From contig NZ_JBGGGT010000002.1 of the NCBI RefSeq assembly GCF_041276405.1, positions 3,325,001-3,389,000 of the forward strand: a DNA stretch of 64,000 nt, given 5' to 3'. The first letter of the stretch is position 1, and every line of letters starts with the position of its first letter. This document shows, piece after piece, positions 16,835-25,700 of the stretch. The DNA comes from Microvirga sp. TS319. GTDB lineage: Bacteria > Pseudomonadota > Alphaproteobacteria > Rhizobiales > Beijerinckiaceae. The translations under genes were made by a program, and so were the position numbers. The notes below the pieces were generated by a model. The model was not told where the DNA came from, searched no databases, and saw only the letters and a program-made list of their open reading frames with translations.

Positions 16835-17518
16835 GCGGCCCGCGCGCAGAAGGGCCGCCTTGCCGTCGTGATCTCCCGTCGTCACCGTCGGGTCGTCCTT
16901 CAGGTCGTTGTCCAGGGGGACGGACCCCGCCGCCTTGTAGGCCGTGCCGAGATCCAGCCTTCGGGCGAAATCGTCCCGCGCCTCGTTGAAGGACGCGAAG
17001 CGATGTCCCGGCCAGCGTAACGGGTCGACCCGCTCGCGGCTGAAGGCTCCCGTGAAGAGGTAGGACTGCCCCAGTTCATAAGGGCCGAAGATCCGGCCAT
17101 GGTTGTTGCTGAATTCGAACACGTCGTTGGAGAAGGCGTCGTCCCAGCCCTTCGGCAATTGCGCATAGGGCTTCTCGTCGATCACGGCCTGGTAACCGGC
17201 GGAATGCCCGAGGCGGACCGGATATCCGGCCTCGGCCGCCGCAGCGAGCAGGCGCGCAGTCGCGTCCTCCCGGCTGATGGCGGCCTCGTCGATGACGATG
17301 ACGTTGATGGGCTCGCGCAGAAGCTTGCCTTGATAGATCTCCCCGAGCCAATCCGACGGCGCGCCCTGTGCGGTCAGCATCCACTTGCCGATGGGGGGCA
17401 GACCCGGAGGGTCGGCGGCTGCGAGATCGGGATCCGGCGGAGGCTGGGGCCAGGACGGCTCGACCCAGGCCCCGAGCAGCGCGAGGCCGGGGATCACGAT
17501 GCGAAGAACGGCCCTCAT
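16832..17518 (-). CDS. Hypothetical secreted protein
   Basis: 228 residues with a signal peptide (MRAVLRIVIPGLALLGAWVE) and a Pro/Asp-rich start to the mature part. The rest is globular: LREPINVIVIDEAAISREDA, then SAGYQAVIDEKPYAQLPKGW, with several His and Trp residues in the C-terminal half. I do not recognise a named domain with confidence; the NVIVIDEAA stretch faintly recalls LssY-C-like proteins. Its ATG overlaps the stop of the upstream Cys-rich gene (ATGA), so the two are co-translated and probably act together in the periplasm. Confidence 0.7.
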   Translation of the reverse strand: MRAVLRIVIPGLALLGAWVEPSWPQPPPDPDLAAADPPGLPPIGKWMLTAQGAPSDWLGEIYQGKLLREPINVIVIDEAAISREDATARLLAAAAEAGYPVRLGHSAGYQAVIDEKPYAQLPKGWDDAFSNDVFEFSNNHGRIFGPYELGQSYLFTGAFSRERVDPLRWPGHRFASFNEARDDFARRLDLGTAYKAAGSVPLDNDLKDDPTVTTGDHDGKAALLRAGR

Positions 17519-17820
17519 GTTTCCCCCTGCGGGGCGAAGAAGCAGATGATCGCCTTGGTGACCGGCTCCTCGCATATGTGGAAATGCCGGTCCGGCGATG
17601 GCTTGGCCTGGTCCCGGGTGATCAGGCGGCCGTCCCAGAGGCGGTAGCCCTCCTGCGTTTCGGTGACGGTCTCTCCCTTGGCGGCCAGCAGCTCCCTGCA
17701 ATCGCGATCGCTGCAGCACCAAGCCGGGTACCAGCTATGGGCCAGCGCCTGAGGCCCCGCGAGAGAGGCCGCCACCGCGACTAAGGTCCAGCTCCACCTA
17801 TGAGCCCAGCGTGAGGCCAT
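17515..17820 (-). CDS. Small secreted Cys-rich protein (HSWYPAWCCSDRDC motif)
   Basis: 101 residues starting MASRWAHRWSWTLVAVAASL, a signal peptide ending at about Ala-His (QALAHSWYP). The mature part carries WCCSDRDCRELL and later HFHICEEPVTKAIICFF, giving five cysteines and several histidines that could form disulfides or a metal site. Similar short HxWYPxxCC proteins are frequent but uncharacterised in Rhizobiales. It is the first gene of a two-gene operon; its stop overlaps the next ATG. ATG 17820 was chosen because the signal peptide begins there. Confidence 0.72.
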   Translation of the reverse strand: MASRWAHRWSWTLVAVAASLAGPQALAHSWYPAWCCSDRDCRELLAAKGETVTETQEGYRLWDGRLITRDQAKPSPDRHFHICEEPVTKAIICFFAPQGET

Positions 17821-17984
17821 GCAGGACAAGCCTTTCTCGAGGGCGCGCCTCCTTGGGGACGAGCTTGTCTTAAAGCTTGGGCAGACTGCTCCAGCGTCCA
17901 GCCCTTGGGACCGCTGCATGTCCATCGGCAGTACCAGGGCCGCACTTTCGTCACGGCCATCCGCGTCTTCGGAGCCGTTGCGCC

Positions 17985-18022
17985 ATCAAGACGTGGATGC
18001 CCGGCTCGAGGCCGGGCATGAC
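17985..18022. repeat. Palindromic intergenic repeat, family B
   Basis: CATCAAGACGTGGATGCCCG leads into a perfect nine-base hairpin (ATGCCCGGC - TCGAG - GCCGGGCAT, 17997-18019) followed by GACGGG. Same unit type as at 26681 and 63145. Confidence 0.6.
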
Positions 18023-18071
18023 GGGGTTCGCCGGGCCTGAGGAGAGAGGCGCGCTTGGCCGAATGAAGGCG

Positions 18072-18545
18072 CTAGGCCCCTTCCCTCTGCGGCCTGGGCC
18101 GCGCGAGGCTGTTCAATGCACCGCGCAGATTGTCCGGCTCGAGATCCGACAGGCGCGCTTCGATCGCCGCGTGAAGCTCGCGCCAGACCGGCACCGCGCG
18201 GGCCAGCACCTTCTGCCCCTTGTCGGTCAGGTGGAGAAGGCGGCTGCGGCGATCGTCCGGATCCACCGTGACTGCCACGAGCCCGTCCCGTTCGAGCGGC
18301 TTCAGGGCCGCCGTCAGCGTCGTCCGGTCCATCGCCAGCAGTTGCGCGACCGGCCCGATGGCAGGCGGCTTCGGACGGTTCAGGGCATTGAGCAGCGAGA
18401 ACTGCCCGGAGGTGAGGCCGAAGGGCTGAAAGGCCTCGTCGAAGAGCCGCGAGAGGGTCCGCGCGGCTCTCTGCGCATGAAGGCAGAGGCAGGCATCCCG
18501 CACGTGGAGAGTCGTTTCGAAAGGAACATCGCGGGTATTTGACAT
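18072..18545 (-). CDS. MarR-family transcriptional regulator
   Basis: 157 residues with a winged-helix core: FGLTSGQFSLLNALNRPKPP, then MDRTTLTAALKPLERDGLVA as recognition helix and DPDDRRSRLLHLTDKG as wing. There is a single Cys pair in the N-terminal helix (ACLCLH), which may allow redox sensing. It is divergent from the DUF1428-VOC gene pair and a perfect dyad lies in the shared promoter region, so it probably represses itself and those genes. The ligand is unknown. Confidence 0.9.
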   Translation of the reverse strand: MSNTRDVPFETTLHVRDACLCLHAQRAARTLSRLFDEAFQPFGLTSGQFSLLNALNRPKPPAIGPVAQLLAMDRTTLTAALKPLERDGLVAVTVDPDDRRSRLLHLTDKGQKVLARAVPVWRELHAAIEARLSDLEPDNLRGALNSLARPRPQREGA

Positions 18546-18550
18546 GACCC

Positions 18551-18580
18551 TATTATGTTGATATCAACTCACATTGTCAA
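18551..18580. promoter_or_regulatory. Probable MarR operator in divergent promoter
   Basis: The 64-base gap between the MarR and DUF1428 genes contains a perfect 12-base dyad GTTGATATCAAC (18557-18568). This AT-centred palindrome, eleven bases upstream of the MarR start, is a good MarR-family operator. Binding there would block both directions. Confidence 0.65.
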
Positions 18581-18612
18581 GAAGCGAAAGAGGGAACCAA
18601 GGGAGCCGCATG

Positions 18613-18963
18613 ATGAAATACGTCGACGGATTTGTCGTGGCCGTGCCGGCCGACCGGAAGGAGATCTACCGCGCATACGCCGCGAAGGCCGCGCCCCTTT
18701 TCAAGGAATTCGGCGCGACCCGCATGGTCGAGTGCTGGGGCGACGACGTGCCGGACGGCAAGCTCACCGACTTTCGCATGGCCGTGAAGGCCAAGGACGA
18801 TGAGGTCGTGGTGTTCAGCTGGATCGAATACCCCTCGAAGGACGTGCGGGACGCCGCCATGACGAAGATCATGACTGATCCCCGCATGCAGGCCATGGGC
18901 GACATGCCCTTCGACGGCAAGCGCATGATCTTCGGCGGCTTCGCCCCGATCCTGGACGTTTAG
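18613..18963 (+). CDS. DUF1428 family protein (YbaA-like)
   Basis: 116 residues: MKYVDGFVVAVPADRKEIYR is the diagnostic beginning of DUF1428 proteins, with the MVECWGDDVPDGKLTDF core and ending FDGKRMIFGGFAPILD. These are small ferredoxin-like/dimeric alpha-beta barrel proteins without an assigned role. AGGGAG lies seven bases before this ATG; an ATG three bases upstream is equally open. It is the first gene of a pair with the VOC protein and divergent from a MarR regulator. Confidence 0.88.
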   Translation: MKYVDGFVVAVPADRKEIYRAYAAKAAPLFKEFGATRMVECWGDDVPDGKLTDFRMAVKAKDDEVVVFSWIEYPSKDVRDAAMTKIMTDPRMQAMGDMPFDGKRMIFGGFAPILDV

Positions 18964-18973
18964 GAGACGCACC

Positions 18974-19762
18974 ATGGCCAATCAGCATGGCGATTTCGTC
19001 TGGTACGAGCTCCTCACCACCGACGCCGACGCGGCCGCCCGGTTCTACGGCGCGGTCGTCGGCTGGCGGAACCGCCGGGCGGAAGGATCGGAGTTCGACT
19101 ACAGGCTCTTCGACATGAACGGCGCAGATGTCGCCGGTTTCATGACCTGCCCGCCGAGCGCCGGGGACGCGCCCATGCGCCCACGCTGGCTCGGCTATAT
19201 CGGCGTTCGCGACGTCGATGCGGCGGTCCTGGACATCGTGCGGGCCGGCGGTGTCGAACATATGCCGCCGACCGACATACCGGGCGTCGGCCGTTTCGCG
19301 ATGCTGGCCGACCCCCAGGGCGTCCTGTTCTATGTGATGCGCGGAGCGATGGAGGGCACGAGCACGTCGTTTGCCCAGACCAAGCCCGGCCATTGCCACT
19401 GGAACGAGCTTGCAGCAAGCGATCAGAGCGCCGCGCTCGCCTTCTACACGGGGCTGTTCGGCTGGGAGAAGGGCGACGCGATGCCGATGGGGGCCATGGG
19501 CGATTACCGGTTCATCGAGCATGGCGGCCAGACGATCGGCGCAGTGATGAATCGGATGGAGGGCGGCCCTCCCCCGGCCTGGACCTTCTATTTCGGTGTC
19601 GAGGACATCGACGCCGCCGCGCAGGCCGTATCCGGCAACGGCGGCACGATCCATTATGGACCCGCCGAGGTTCCCGGCGGCATCCATATCATCGTCGCGA
19701 GCGATCCGCAGGGCGCCATGTTCGGCCTCGTCGGCCCGCGCCGAACCCCAGCCGGAGAATGA
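18974..19762 (+). CDS. VOC family protein with two glyoxalase/bleomycin-resistance domains
   Basis: 262 residues made of two VOC modules (about 5-120 and 135-255). Each opens alike: GDFVWYELLTTDADAAARFY, then GHCHWNELAASDQSAALAFY. Each ends with a metal-ligand-type segment (FAMLADPQGVLFYVM, HIIVASDPQGAMFGLV). VOC proteins use this fold for metal-dependent isomerisation, dioxygenation or drug binding. It starts ten bases after the DUF1428 stop, so it is co-transcribed. A perfect hairpin follows the gene. Confidence 0.88.
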   Translation: MANQHGDFVWYELLTTDADAAARFYGAVVGWRNRRAEGSEFDYRLFDMNGADVAGFMTCPPSAGDAPMRPRWLGYIGVRDVDAAVLDIVRAGGVEHMPPTDIPGVGRFAMLADPQGVLFYVMRGAMEGTSTSFAQTKPGHCHWNELAASDQSAALAFYTGLFGWEKGDAMPMGAMGDYRFIEHGGQTIGAVMNRMEGGPPPAWTFYFGVEDIDAAAQAVSGNGGTIHYGPAEVPGGIHIIVASDPQGAMFGLVGPRRTPAGE

Positions 19763-19769
19763 TCGCCAT

Positions 19770-19800
19770 CGTGGTCCCCGGCCCGAGGCCGGGGACCACG
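19770..19800. terminator. Strong hairpin after the VOC gene
   Basis: Perfect 14-base-pair GC-rich stem (CGTGGTCCCCGGCC / GGCCGGGGACCACG) with a CGA loop, eight bases after the VOC stop. There is no T tract, so it may be an mRNA 3' stabiliser or a family B repeat rather than an intrinsic terminator. Confidence 0.5.
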
Positions 19801-19914
19801 GGAGGATCGCAGGGGAGCCGGATGCCCCGGTCCGAATTTTTTGCCGCGCCGCCCGAACCTCCCGCACGGATCCACATTTCCTCGTGAGACACTTACGCAG
19901 AACGAGGACAGGCC

Positions 19915-20160
19915 GTGACAGCGAAGAAAGCGGAAGACGACCTCGTCGATGCAGGCTCGGAATATTCATTCCCGGCCAGCGACCCGCCCTCCTATATGGG
20001 CGGCACCCTGGTCACGGGCGCACCTGCACGCGACGGATCTCCGCCACGCGAGCCGGTGAACCACGAGCTCATTGCTCCCGACGAAGCCCTTCCGGATAAC
20101 GCTCCGGCGGAGGGCGGCAAGGCGCCGCCCCAGCCGGGCTCGGGCAGGAACAACCCTTGA
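19915..20160 (+). CDS. Small hypothetical protein, proline-rich
   Basis: 81 residues from a GTG start. Acidic N-terminus (MTAKKAEDDLVDAGSEYSFP) followed by ASDPPSYMGGTLVTGAP and a Pro/Gly-rich, probably disordered C-terminus. The EYSFPASDPPSYMGG stretch looks like a conserved short motif seen in small Rhizobiales proteins. No membrane segment, no cysteine. Function unknown. Confidence 0.55.
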   Translation: MTAKKAEDDLVDAGSEYSFPASDPPSYMGGTLVTGAPARDGSPPREPVNHELIAPDEALPDNAPAEGGKAPPQPGSGRNNP

Positions 20161-20184
20161 GCAAAGGGTTGCGGGACGGCGGAC

Positions 20185-20427
20185 TTATGCGTCGCTCTGA
20201 AGATAGGGCTCGACCTTGCCCTTGAGCTTGATCGTCATGGGATTGCCGAAGCGATCCTTGGCGCTGCCGGCGATCACGCGGACCCAGCCCTCGCTGACGC
20301 AATACTCGTCCACGTTGGTCTTCTCGGCCCCATTGAAGCGAATTCCCACGCCCTTGGCCAGCAGCTCCTCGTCGTAATAGGGGCTGTTCGGGTTCGTGGA
20401 CAGGCGGTCGGGAAGCGTGTCGGACAT
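20185..20427 (-). CDS. DUF3297 family protein
   Basis: 80 residues: MSDTLPDRLSTNPNSPYYDE, then GVGIRFNGAEKTNVDEYCVSEGW and GNPMTIKLKGKVEPYL. This is a full-length DUF3297 protein, a small conserved proteobacterial family of unknown function. It is divergent from the tryptophan dioxygenase gene across a 170-base promoter region. Confidence 0.9.
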   Translation of the reverse strand: MSDTLPDRLSTNPNSPYYDEELLAKGVGIRFNGAEKTNVDEYCVSEGWVRVIAGSAKDRFGNPMTIKLKGKVEPYLQSDA

Positions 20428-20598
20428 GCGCGATGGTCTCCGTTCGAGGTCAAATCGGCCGGCAACCTAACCGCTTGCGGCCAGGATGCCAATTCTCGAA
20501 CTGCCCTCCCGTGACACTGTTCCACTCCGCTCTATTTCCCTTTCGTAATCCTGAGACTGTCAGGATTTCAAACGGAACCGGTTCGGGAGGAGGACGAC

Positions 20599-21423
20599 GT
20601 GTCGACCGAGACAGAGGGCGTTCATACGGATTTCACGCAAGCCATGAGCTATGGGGACTATCTCCAGCTCGATACCCTTCTCTCCTCCCAGAAACCCCTG
20701 ACGGCGGAGCACGACGAGCTTCTCTTCATCACCATCCATCAGGTGATGGAACTGTGGCTCAAGCTTCTCAACCGCGAGCTCGACACGGCCCTTGCGCATC
20801 TGCGCGCCGACGAGCTGCAGCCCGCCTTCAAATGCACGGCGCGCATCAACCGGATCCAGGAGCAGCTGATCCAGGCCTGGACGGTGCTTTCCACCATGAC
20901 GCCGTCCGATTATCTCAGCTTCAGGCCCGCGCTCGGCCGGTCCTCCGGCTTCCAGTCCTGGCAGTACCGCCTGGTGGAATTCAAGCTCGGCGCGAAGGAC
21001 GAGGCGAAGATGGCGCCGCACAGGCACCGCGGCGATCTCGCGGAGCAGCTGGAAGCTGCCTATCGCGCGCCGAGCCTCTACGACGAGGCGCTGCGCCTTC
21101 TGGCGCGCCGAGGCTATCTCGTGCCTGTCGAGGTGCTGAACCGCGACGTGACGCAGCCCTATGTGGCGCATCCGGGCGTGGAGGCGGTGTGGGAAGACAT
21201 CTACCGCCACTCAAGCGAGCATTTCGATCTCTACGAGCTCGCTGAAGAGCTGGTCGATCTGGAGGACGCGTTCCAGCAATGGCGCTTCAGGCACATGAAG
21301 ACGGTGGAGCGCATCATCGGCATGCGCAGCGGCACCGGCGGCAGCACCGGGGTCGCCTATCTCCGCAAGGCGCTGGAGCGGTATTTCTTCCCTGAACTCT
21401 GGTCCGTACGCGGCAAGCTCTGA
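20599..21423 (+). CDS. kynA: Tryptophan 2,3-dioxygenase
   Basis: 274-residue cytoplasmic haem enzyme that opens the indole ring of L-tryptophan to N-formylkynurenine, the first step of the kynurenine pathway. Key stretches are MSYGDYLQLDTLLSSQKPLT, FITIHQVMELWLKLL (distal-pocket His), FQSWQYRLVEF, and WRFRHMKTVERIIGMRSGTG, which includes the proximal haem His, followed by the GSTGVAYL loop. The GTG start is preceded by GGAGGAGG. It is followed after 29 bases by a kynureninase-like gene. No kynurenine formamidase is present here. Confidence 0.95.
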   Translation: MSTETEGVHTDFTQAMSYGDYLQLDTLLSSQKPLTAEHDELLFITIHQVMELWLKLLNRELDTALAHLRADELQPAFKCTARINRIQEQLIQAWTVLSTMTPSDYLSFRPALGRSSGFQSWQYRLVEFKLGAKDEAKMAPHRHRGDLAEQLEAAYRAPSLYDEALRLLARRGYLVPVEVLNRDVTQPYVAHPGVEAVWEDIYRHSSEHFDLYELAEELVDLEDAFQQWRFRHMKTVERIIGMRSGTGGSTGVAYLRKALERYFFPELWSVRGKL

Positions 21424-21452
21424 TCGTCCAAGCCCTGATCATCGAGGCGCAC

Positions 21453-22619
21453 ATGCTCGATCTGCGTTCCCACTTCTCCCGCTTTCTCAACGCCGCGCCG
21501 GAGCGCCTGCATTTCGCGGCGCACAGCCATCACCCATGGCCCGACGTCACGCGCGAAGCGCACCTGCAGGCCTGGGACGATGCCGCGCGCCTCGTCGACG
21601 ACAAATGGGAGCATGTGCTCGGCCCCGTCTTCGACGAATTCCGCGCGCATGTGGCGGGCCATCTGGCCCTTCCCGATCCGGGCACGATCGCGGTCGCGCC
21701 CAACACGCATGAATTCCTCAAACGCCTTCTCTCCTCGTGTCCGGCGGACAGGCCGGTCCGCATCCTGACCTCGGACGGCGAATTCCATTCCTTCAGCCGG
21801 CAGATCGCGCGCCTGGAGGAGGACGAGGCGGTGATCGTCACGCGCGTGCCGACGGAACCCTTCGCGACATTCGAGGATCGCTTCTGCGCGGCGGCGGGCG
21901 GCGCGTTCGACCTTGTCTTCGTCAGCCAAGTCTTCTTCAATTCGGGCTTTGCGGCCGATGCGCGAAGGCTCGTGGAGGCCGTGGGATCCGACGCCATGGC
22001 GGTGATCGACGGCTATCACGGCTTCATGGCGAGGGCGACGAACCTGAGCACCATCGCGGATCGCGCCTTCTACATGGCGGGCGGCTACAAATACGCCATG
22101 GCGGGCGAAGGCGCCTGCTTCATGCATTGCCCGCCGGGATGGGGATTGCGCCCGCGCGACACCGGCTGGTACGCGGCCTTCGGCAACCTCGCGAACGCGC
22201 AACGCGGACAGGTCGGCTACAGCGATGACGGCTGGCGCTTCATGGGCGCGACTTTCGATCCATCCGGCCTCTACCGCTTCAACGCGGTGATGCGCTGGCT
22301 CAACGACGAGGGCATCACGCCGGCCATCGTCCATGCACATGCGACGGCGCTGCAGCAGCATTTCCTGCAGCAGGTTCTGCATCTTCCGGAACTCGACGGA
22401 GCCCGCCTCGTCGTGCCCCAGGACGAGATGCGGCGCGGCAATTTCCTGACCTTCGAAACGCCCGAGGCCCAGCGCCTCTACGCTCTCCTCAAACGGCACC
22501 ATGTAATCACCGATGTCCGGGGCGACCGCCTGCGGATCGGGTTCGGTCTCTACCAGACGCAGGAAGACGTGAACGAGCTCGTCAGGCGTCTCCATGAGGC
22601 CGAAGCGGCGTTCGCCTGA
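21453..22619 (+). CDS. kynU: Class V aminotransferase-fold enzyme, probable kynureninase
   Basis: 388 residues, PLP fold-type I. AAHSHHPWPDVTREAHLQAW at the N-terminus, VSQVFFNSGF, and AVIDGYHGFMA (aspartate that pairs with the pyridine nitrogen) precede GGYKYAMAGEGACFM, which should carry the PLP lysine. Kynureninase splits kynurenine to anthranilate and alanine. Assignment depends on the adjacent tryptophan dioxygenase and overall layout, as the lysine region differs from the usual HKW motif of characterised kynureninases. A related class V lyase or aminotransferase is the alternative. Confidence 0.72.
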   Translation: MLDLRSHFSRFLNAAPERLHFAAHSHHPWPDVTREAHLQAWDDAARLVDDKWEHVLGPVFDEFRAHVAGHLALPDPGTIAVAPNTHEFLKRLLSSCPADRPVRILTSDGEFHSFSRQIARLEEDEAVIVTRVPTEPFATFEDRFCAAAGGAFDLVFVSQVFFNSGFAADARRLVEAVGSDAMAVIDGYHGFMARATNLSTIADRAFYMAGGYKYAMAGEGACFMHCPPGWGLRPRDTGWYAAFGNLANAQRGQVGYSDDGWRFMGATFDPSGLYRFNAVMRWLNDEGITPAIVHAHATALQQHFLQQVLHLPELDGARLVVPQDEMRRGNFLTFETPEAQRLYALLKRHHVITDVRGDRLRIGFGLYQTQEDVNELVRRLHEAEAAFA

Positions 22620-22742
22620 CCGCCGGAGACGCGCCCAGGTCCGCGGCTCTCGCGACAGGTCGTCATTGAAATGTTATTCGGTGTCATATAAGAAGCTCCC
22701 GAGAAGCTGGACGTGCCGCAGCTGTTCGCGAGGAGCATCGAT

Positions 22743-25700
22743 ATGGCCAACCTGAAAATCCTCAATCTCGACGGCGAGAGGCTCGTCCGCGTTTCCAACG
22801 GAACGCCCATGCTCATCGACGCCGGCTCCGATGTGGAAGTCGTGCTCGGAGACGGGCCGCTGACGACGTTGGGCGTCGGTTTGCCCGGTTCGGAAACGAC
22901 GGATTCCCTCGGTATCCTCCTCGGGGGGCCGAGCGGCGTCACGGCTCCGGATGGCATATCGCAAGGGAAGCCGATCCTCGTGGATGGTGTTCAGATCGGC
23001 ACGATCAACTTTGCAGGTCCGACCACTCTCGACTTCTCTTTCGTCGCGGGGGTCACCAAAGATCAGGTCGAACAGCTCATAAAGGCCATCACCTACACGG
23101 ATTCTGCGGTTGCGGGCGGATTCGCGGGAGGACATCAAATCGTTCTGAACCTGAGCGATGGCCATCGATTGGCAGCCGCCACGATCGCCATCACCGATAA
23201 CGTCGTGGGTACGGACTTGGCGGACAGCTTCACCGCGACCGGTCTTACCCTGAACGCGGGCGACAGGCTTTCCGGCCTCGGCGGAGACGATACACTGACC
23301 CTGACTGGGGGCGGTGCGTTCAACCTGCATCTGATGGACGGGTTCTCCGGTATCGATACGGTTCGAGGAACGGGAGTCGATGACGAGATCGTCATCGCGG
23401 GCACTCAGCTTGGCGACGTACACAGGATAGATGGCGGAGGAGCGGCGACCCAGGACGTGCTGCGGGTCACCGGCAGCGCCGATCTTTCCGATGTCGACAT
23501 TATCGGCTTCGGCGAGATCAGATTTGGGAGTGACGGCGGGACTCTCACCGTCGGCAATGCCGAACTCGCCAAGCTCGTCACCGGGTACGGCACGACCGGC
23601 GACAAGCTGACCGTGACCGGGGGGGTGCTGACGGCACAGGAGCGGCAGGCGCTGCATCTGAGAGGCGTCGACACCATCGTGGCGCGGGAGGTCGCGGGCG
23701 GGGACTTCGTGACCACGACCCATCAGGCCCCCAAGGTGACGAACTTCGACGGGAACTACATCAATGCCGCTGTCGGCGGGCCGGTCTTCATCGACGTCAA
23801 CCGGGATGCCGTCCTGTCGGTGGACGACGGGCGCCTGAAGTCCATCGCCGTTCAGGTGACCGGGCCCTTCCTTCTCGGATCGGTCACGGTGGCTGCGTCG
23901 GCGAGTCTGACGTTTTCGAACACCGACGATCCCACGAAGAAAAACCTGCATTACGACGGAACGCTCATCGGCCTCGTCGAGGGCTGGGGAACCGCCTCTC
24001 TCTCGATCGGGTTCAACGCCGATTCCACCGCTTCCATGGCACAGGAGGTTCTTCGCTCGCTGACTTTTGTCAGGCCGAACAGTCCCCCCCAGGATACCTG
24101 GATCATCACCGTCACGGTGACAGACCTGGGAGAGCGGCGGAGCGAGGGTCATGTCCATGTCCTCTCCGAGGTCACGCAATCATTGACCGAAGGCATCGAC
24201 AACATCGGCGGGAGCGGACTCGACGAGATTTTCGAGGCAACCTTTGAGAGCCTCAATGATGGCGACCGGATCGACGGCGGAGGAGGGCTCGACGCGCTGC
24301 AGTTGAGCGCGTCGAGCAATCGGACATTCGACTTGACCCTTCTGGACAGCCTGGCAGGCATCGAGACAATCCGCGGTTCGACCCACAGCGACATCATCAG
24401 GATCGGCGCATCCCAGCTCAACAGAGTAGGTTCCTTCAACGGCGGCGGGAATGACGGCACGTCCGGCGACGCCCTGTCCCTTGCGGCAGGAACAACCTTC
24501 GACCTGACCTGGAAAAACATCTCCGGCTTTGAGCGGATCATGCTTGAAGTCGATGGAACGCAGGTGACCACCGATCGCCTTGCGACCGCGCAGCTCATCG
24601 ACGGCCGTTCCACGAAGAACGACCACCTCATCCTTGTCGGGATCGACCTCTCCGATACCGAGCGGGAGGCGTATTTCTCAAGGGGAATCGACAAGATCAC
24701 CGACGGAAGCGGGCGGACGACCGAGAACCGGGCGCCGGCCCTGACCGGCGTCGACGGCGATCACATCCGGCTCTCCGCCGGCCGGAGCGTGGTCATCGAC
24801 CTGGAGAGCGACGGGACGCTCGGCGCAGAGGACGACGATATCCGTCTCCTGACGGTCTCCGTGACGGAAAAGCACGGGGCCGGCGATACGGCCCTGGAGA
24901 TCCGGTCGGGGAACGGCATCACTCTCAGCGCGGGGCTCGATCCCGGCAGCGACATCACGGTCGACGGCGTCACGATCGGCACGATCGCGACCGGGTCCGA
25001 CCGATGGGAGATCCGCGTCGCGTTCACCGAGGCCGCGACCCACTCGCTCGTCCAGAAGCTCATCAGGGCACTGGTCTACAGGAACACGTCGACCGACAAT
25101 TTCCTCGCCGACCACGATACCGTCAAACTCGTCCTGGTCGACGAGGGAGGACGGGCCTCGACCGCTGAGATCGACGTCACGATCACGCCCAACATCGTGG
25201 CCTTTCTCACCAATGGCGTCGACCATGTCGTCGGAACCGGCGAGAACGAGGTCTTTGTCGCCCCCACGAACACCATCACGGCGGGCGACACGCTCGATGG
25301 CGGCGGTGGCACAGATACCCTGGCCCTCGGAGACGGCCCGAGCGATCTGACCCTCTTCGCCACCCTCACCGGTATCGAAGCCCTGGAAGGCTCCTCGGAC
25401 GACCAGACCATCACGGCCAATGCGGCGAACCTGGCCGGGATCGCCACCATCCGGGGCGGCGGCGGCGAGGATCGATTCCTGCTCATGGCCGGCGATTACG
25501 ATTTCAGCGGCAAGACCATCGAAGGCGTCGAGGCGCTCTCTCTTCAAGGCAACGGCACTCTCACCTTCAACGACCGCGCAACGGCTCTCCTGGCCGGAGC
25601 GGTGGCGGGCGCGACCGCATCCGTCAACTTGACGGGAGAAGCGGTCTTCACCCCGGCCGAACGGATCCAGCTCTTCCGGCAAGACATCGCGAGCATCAAA

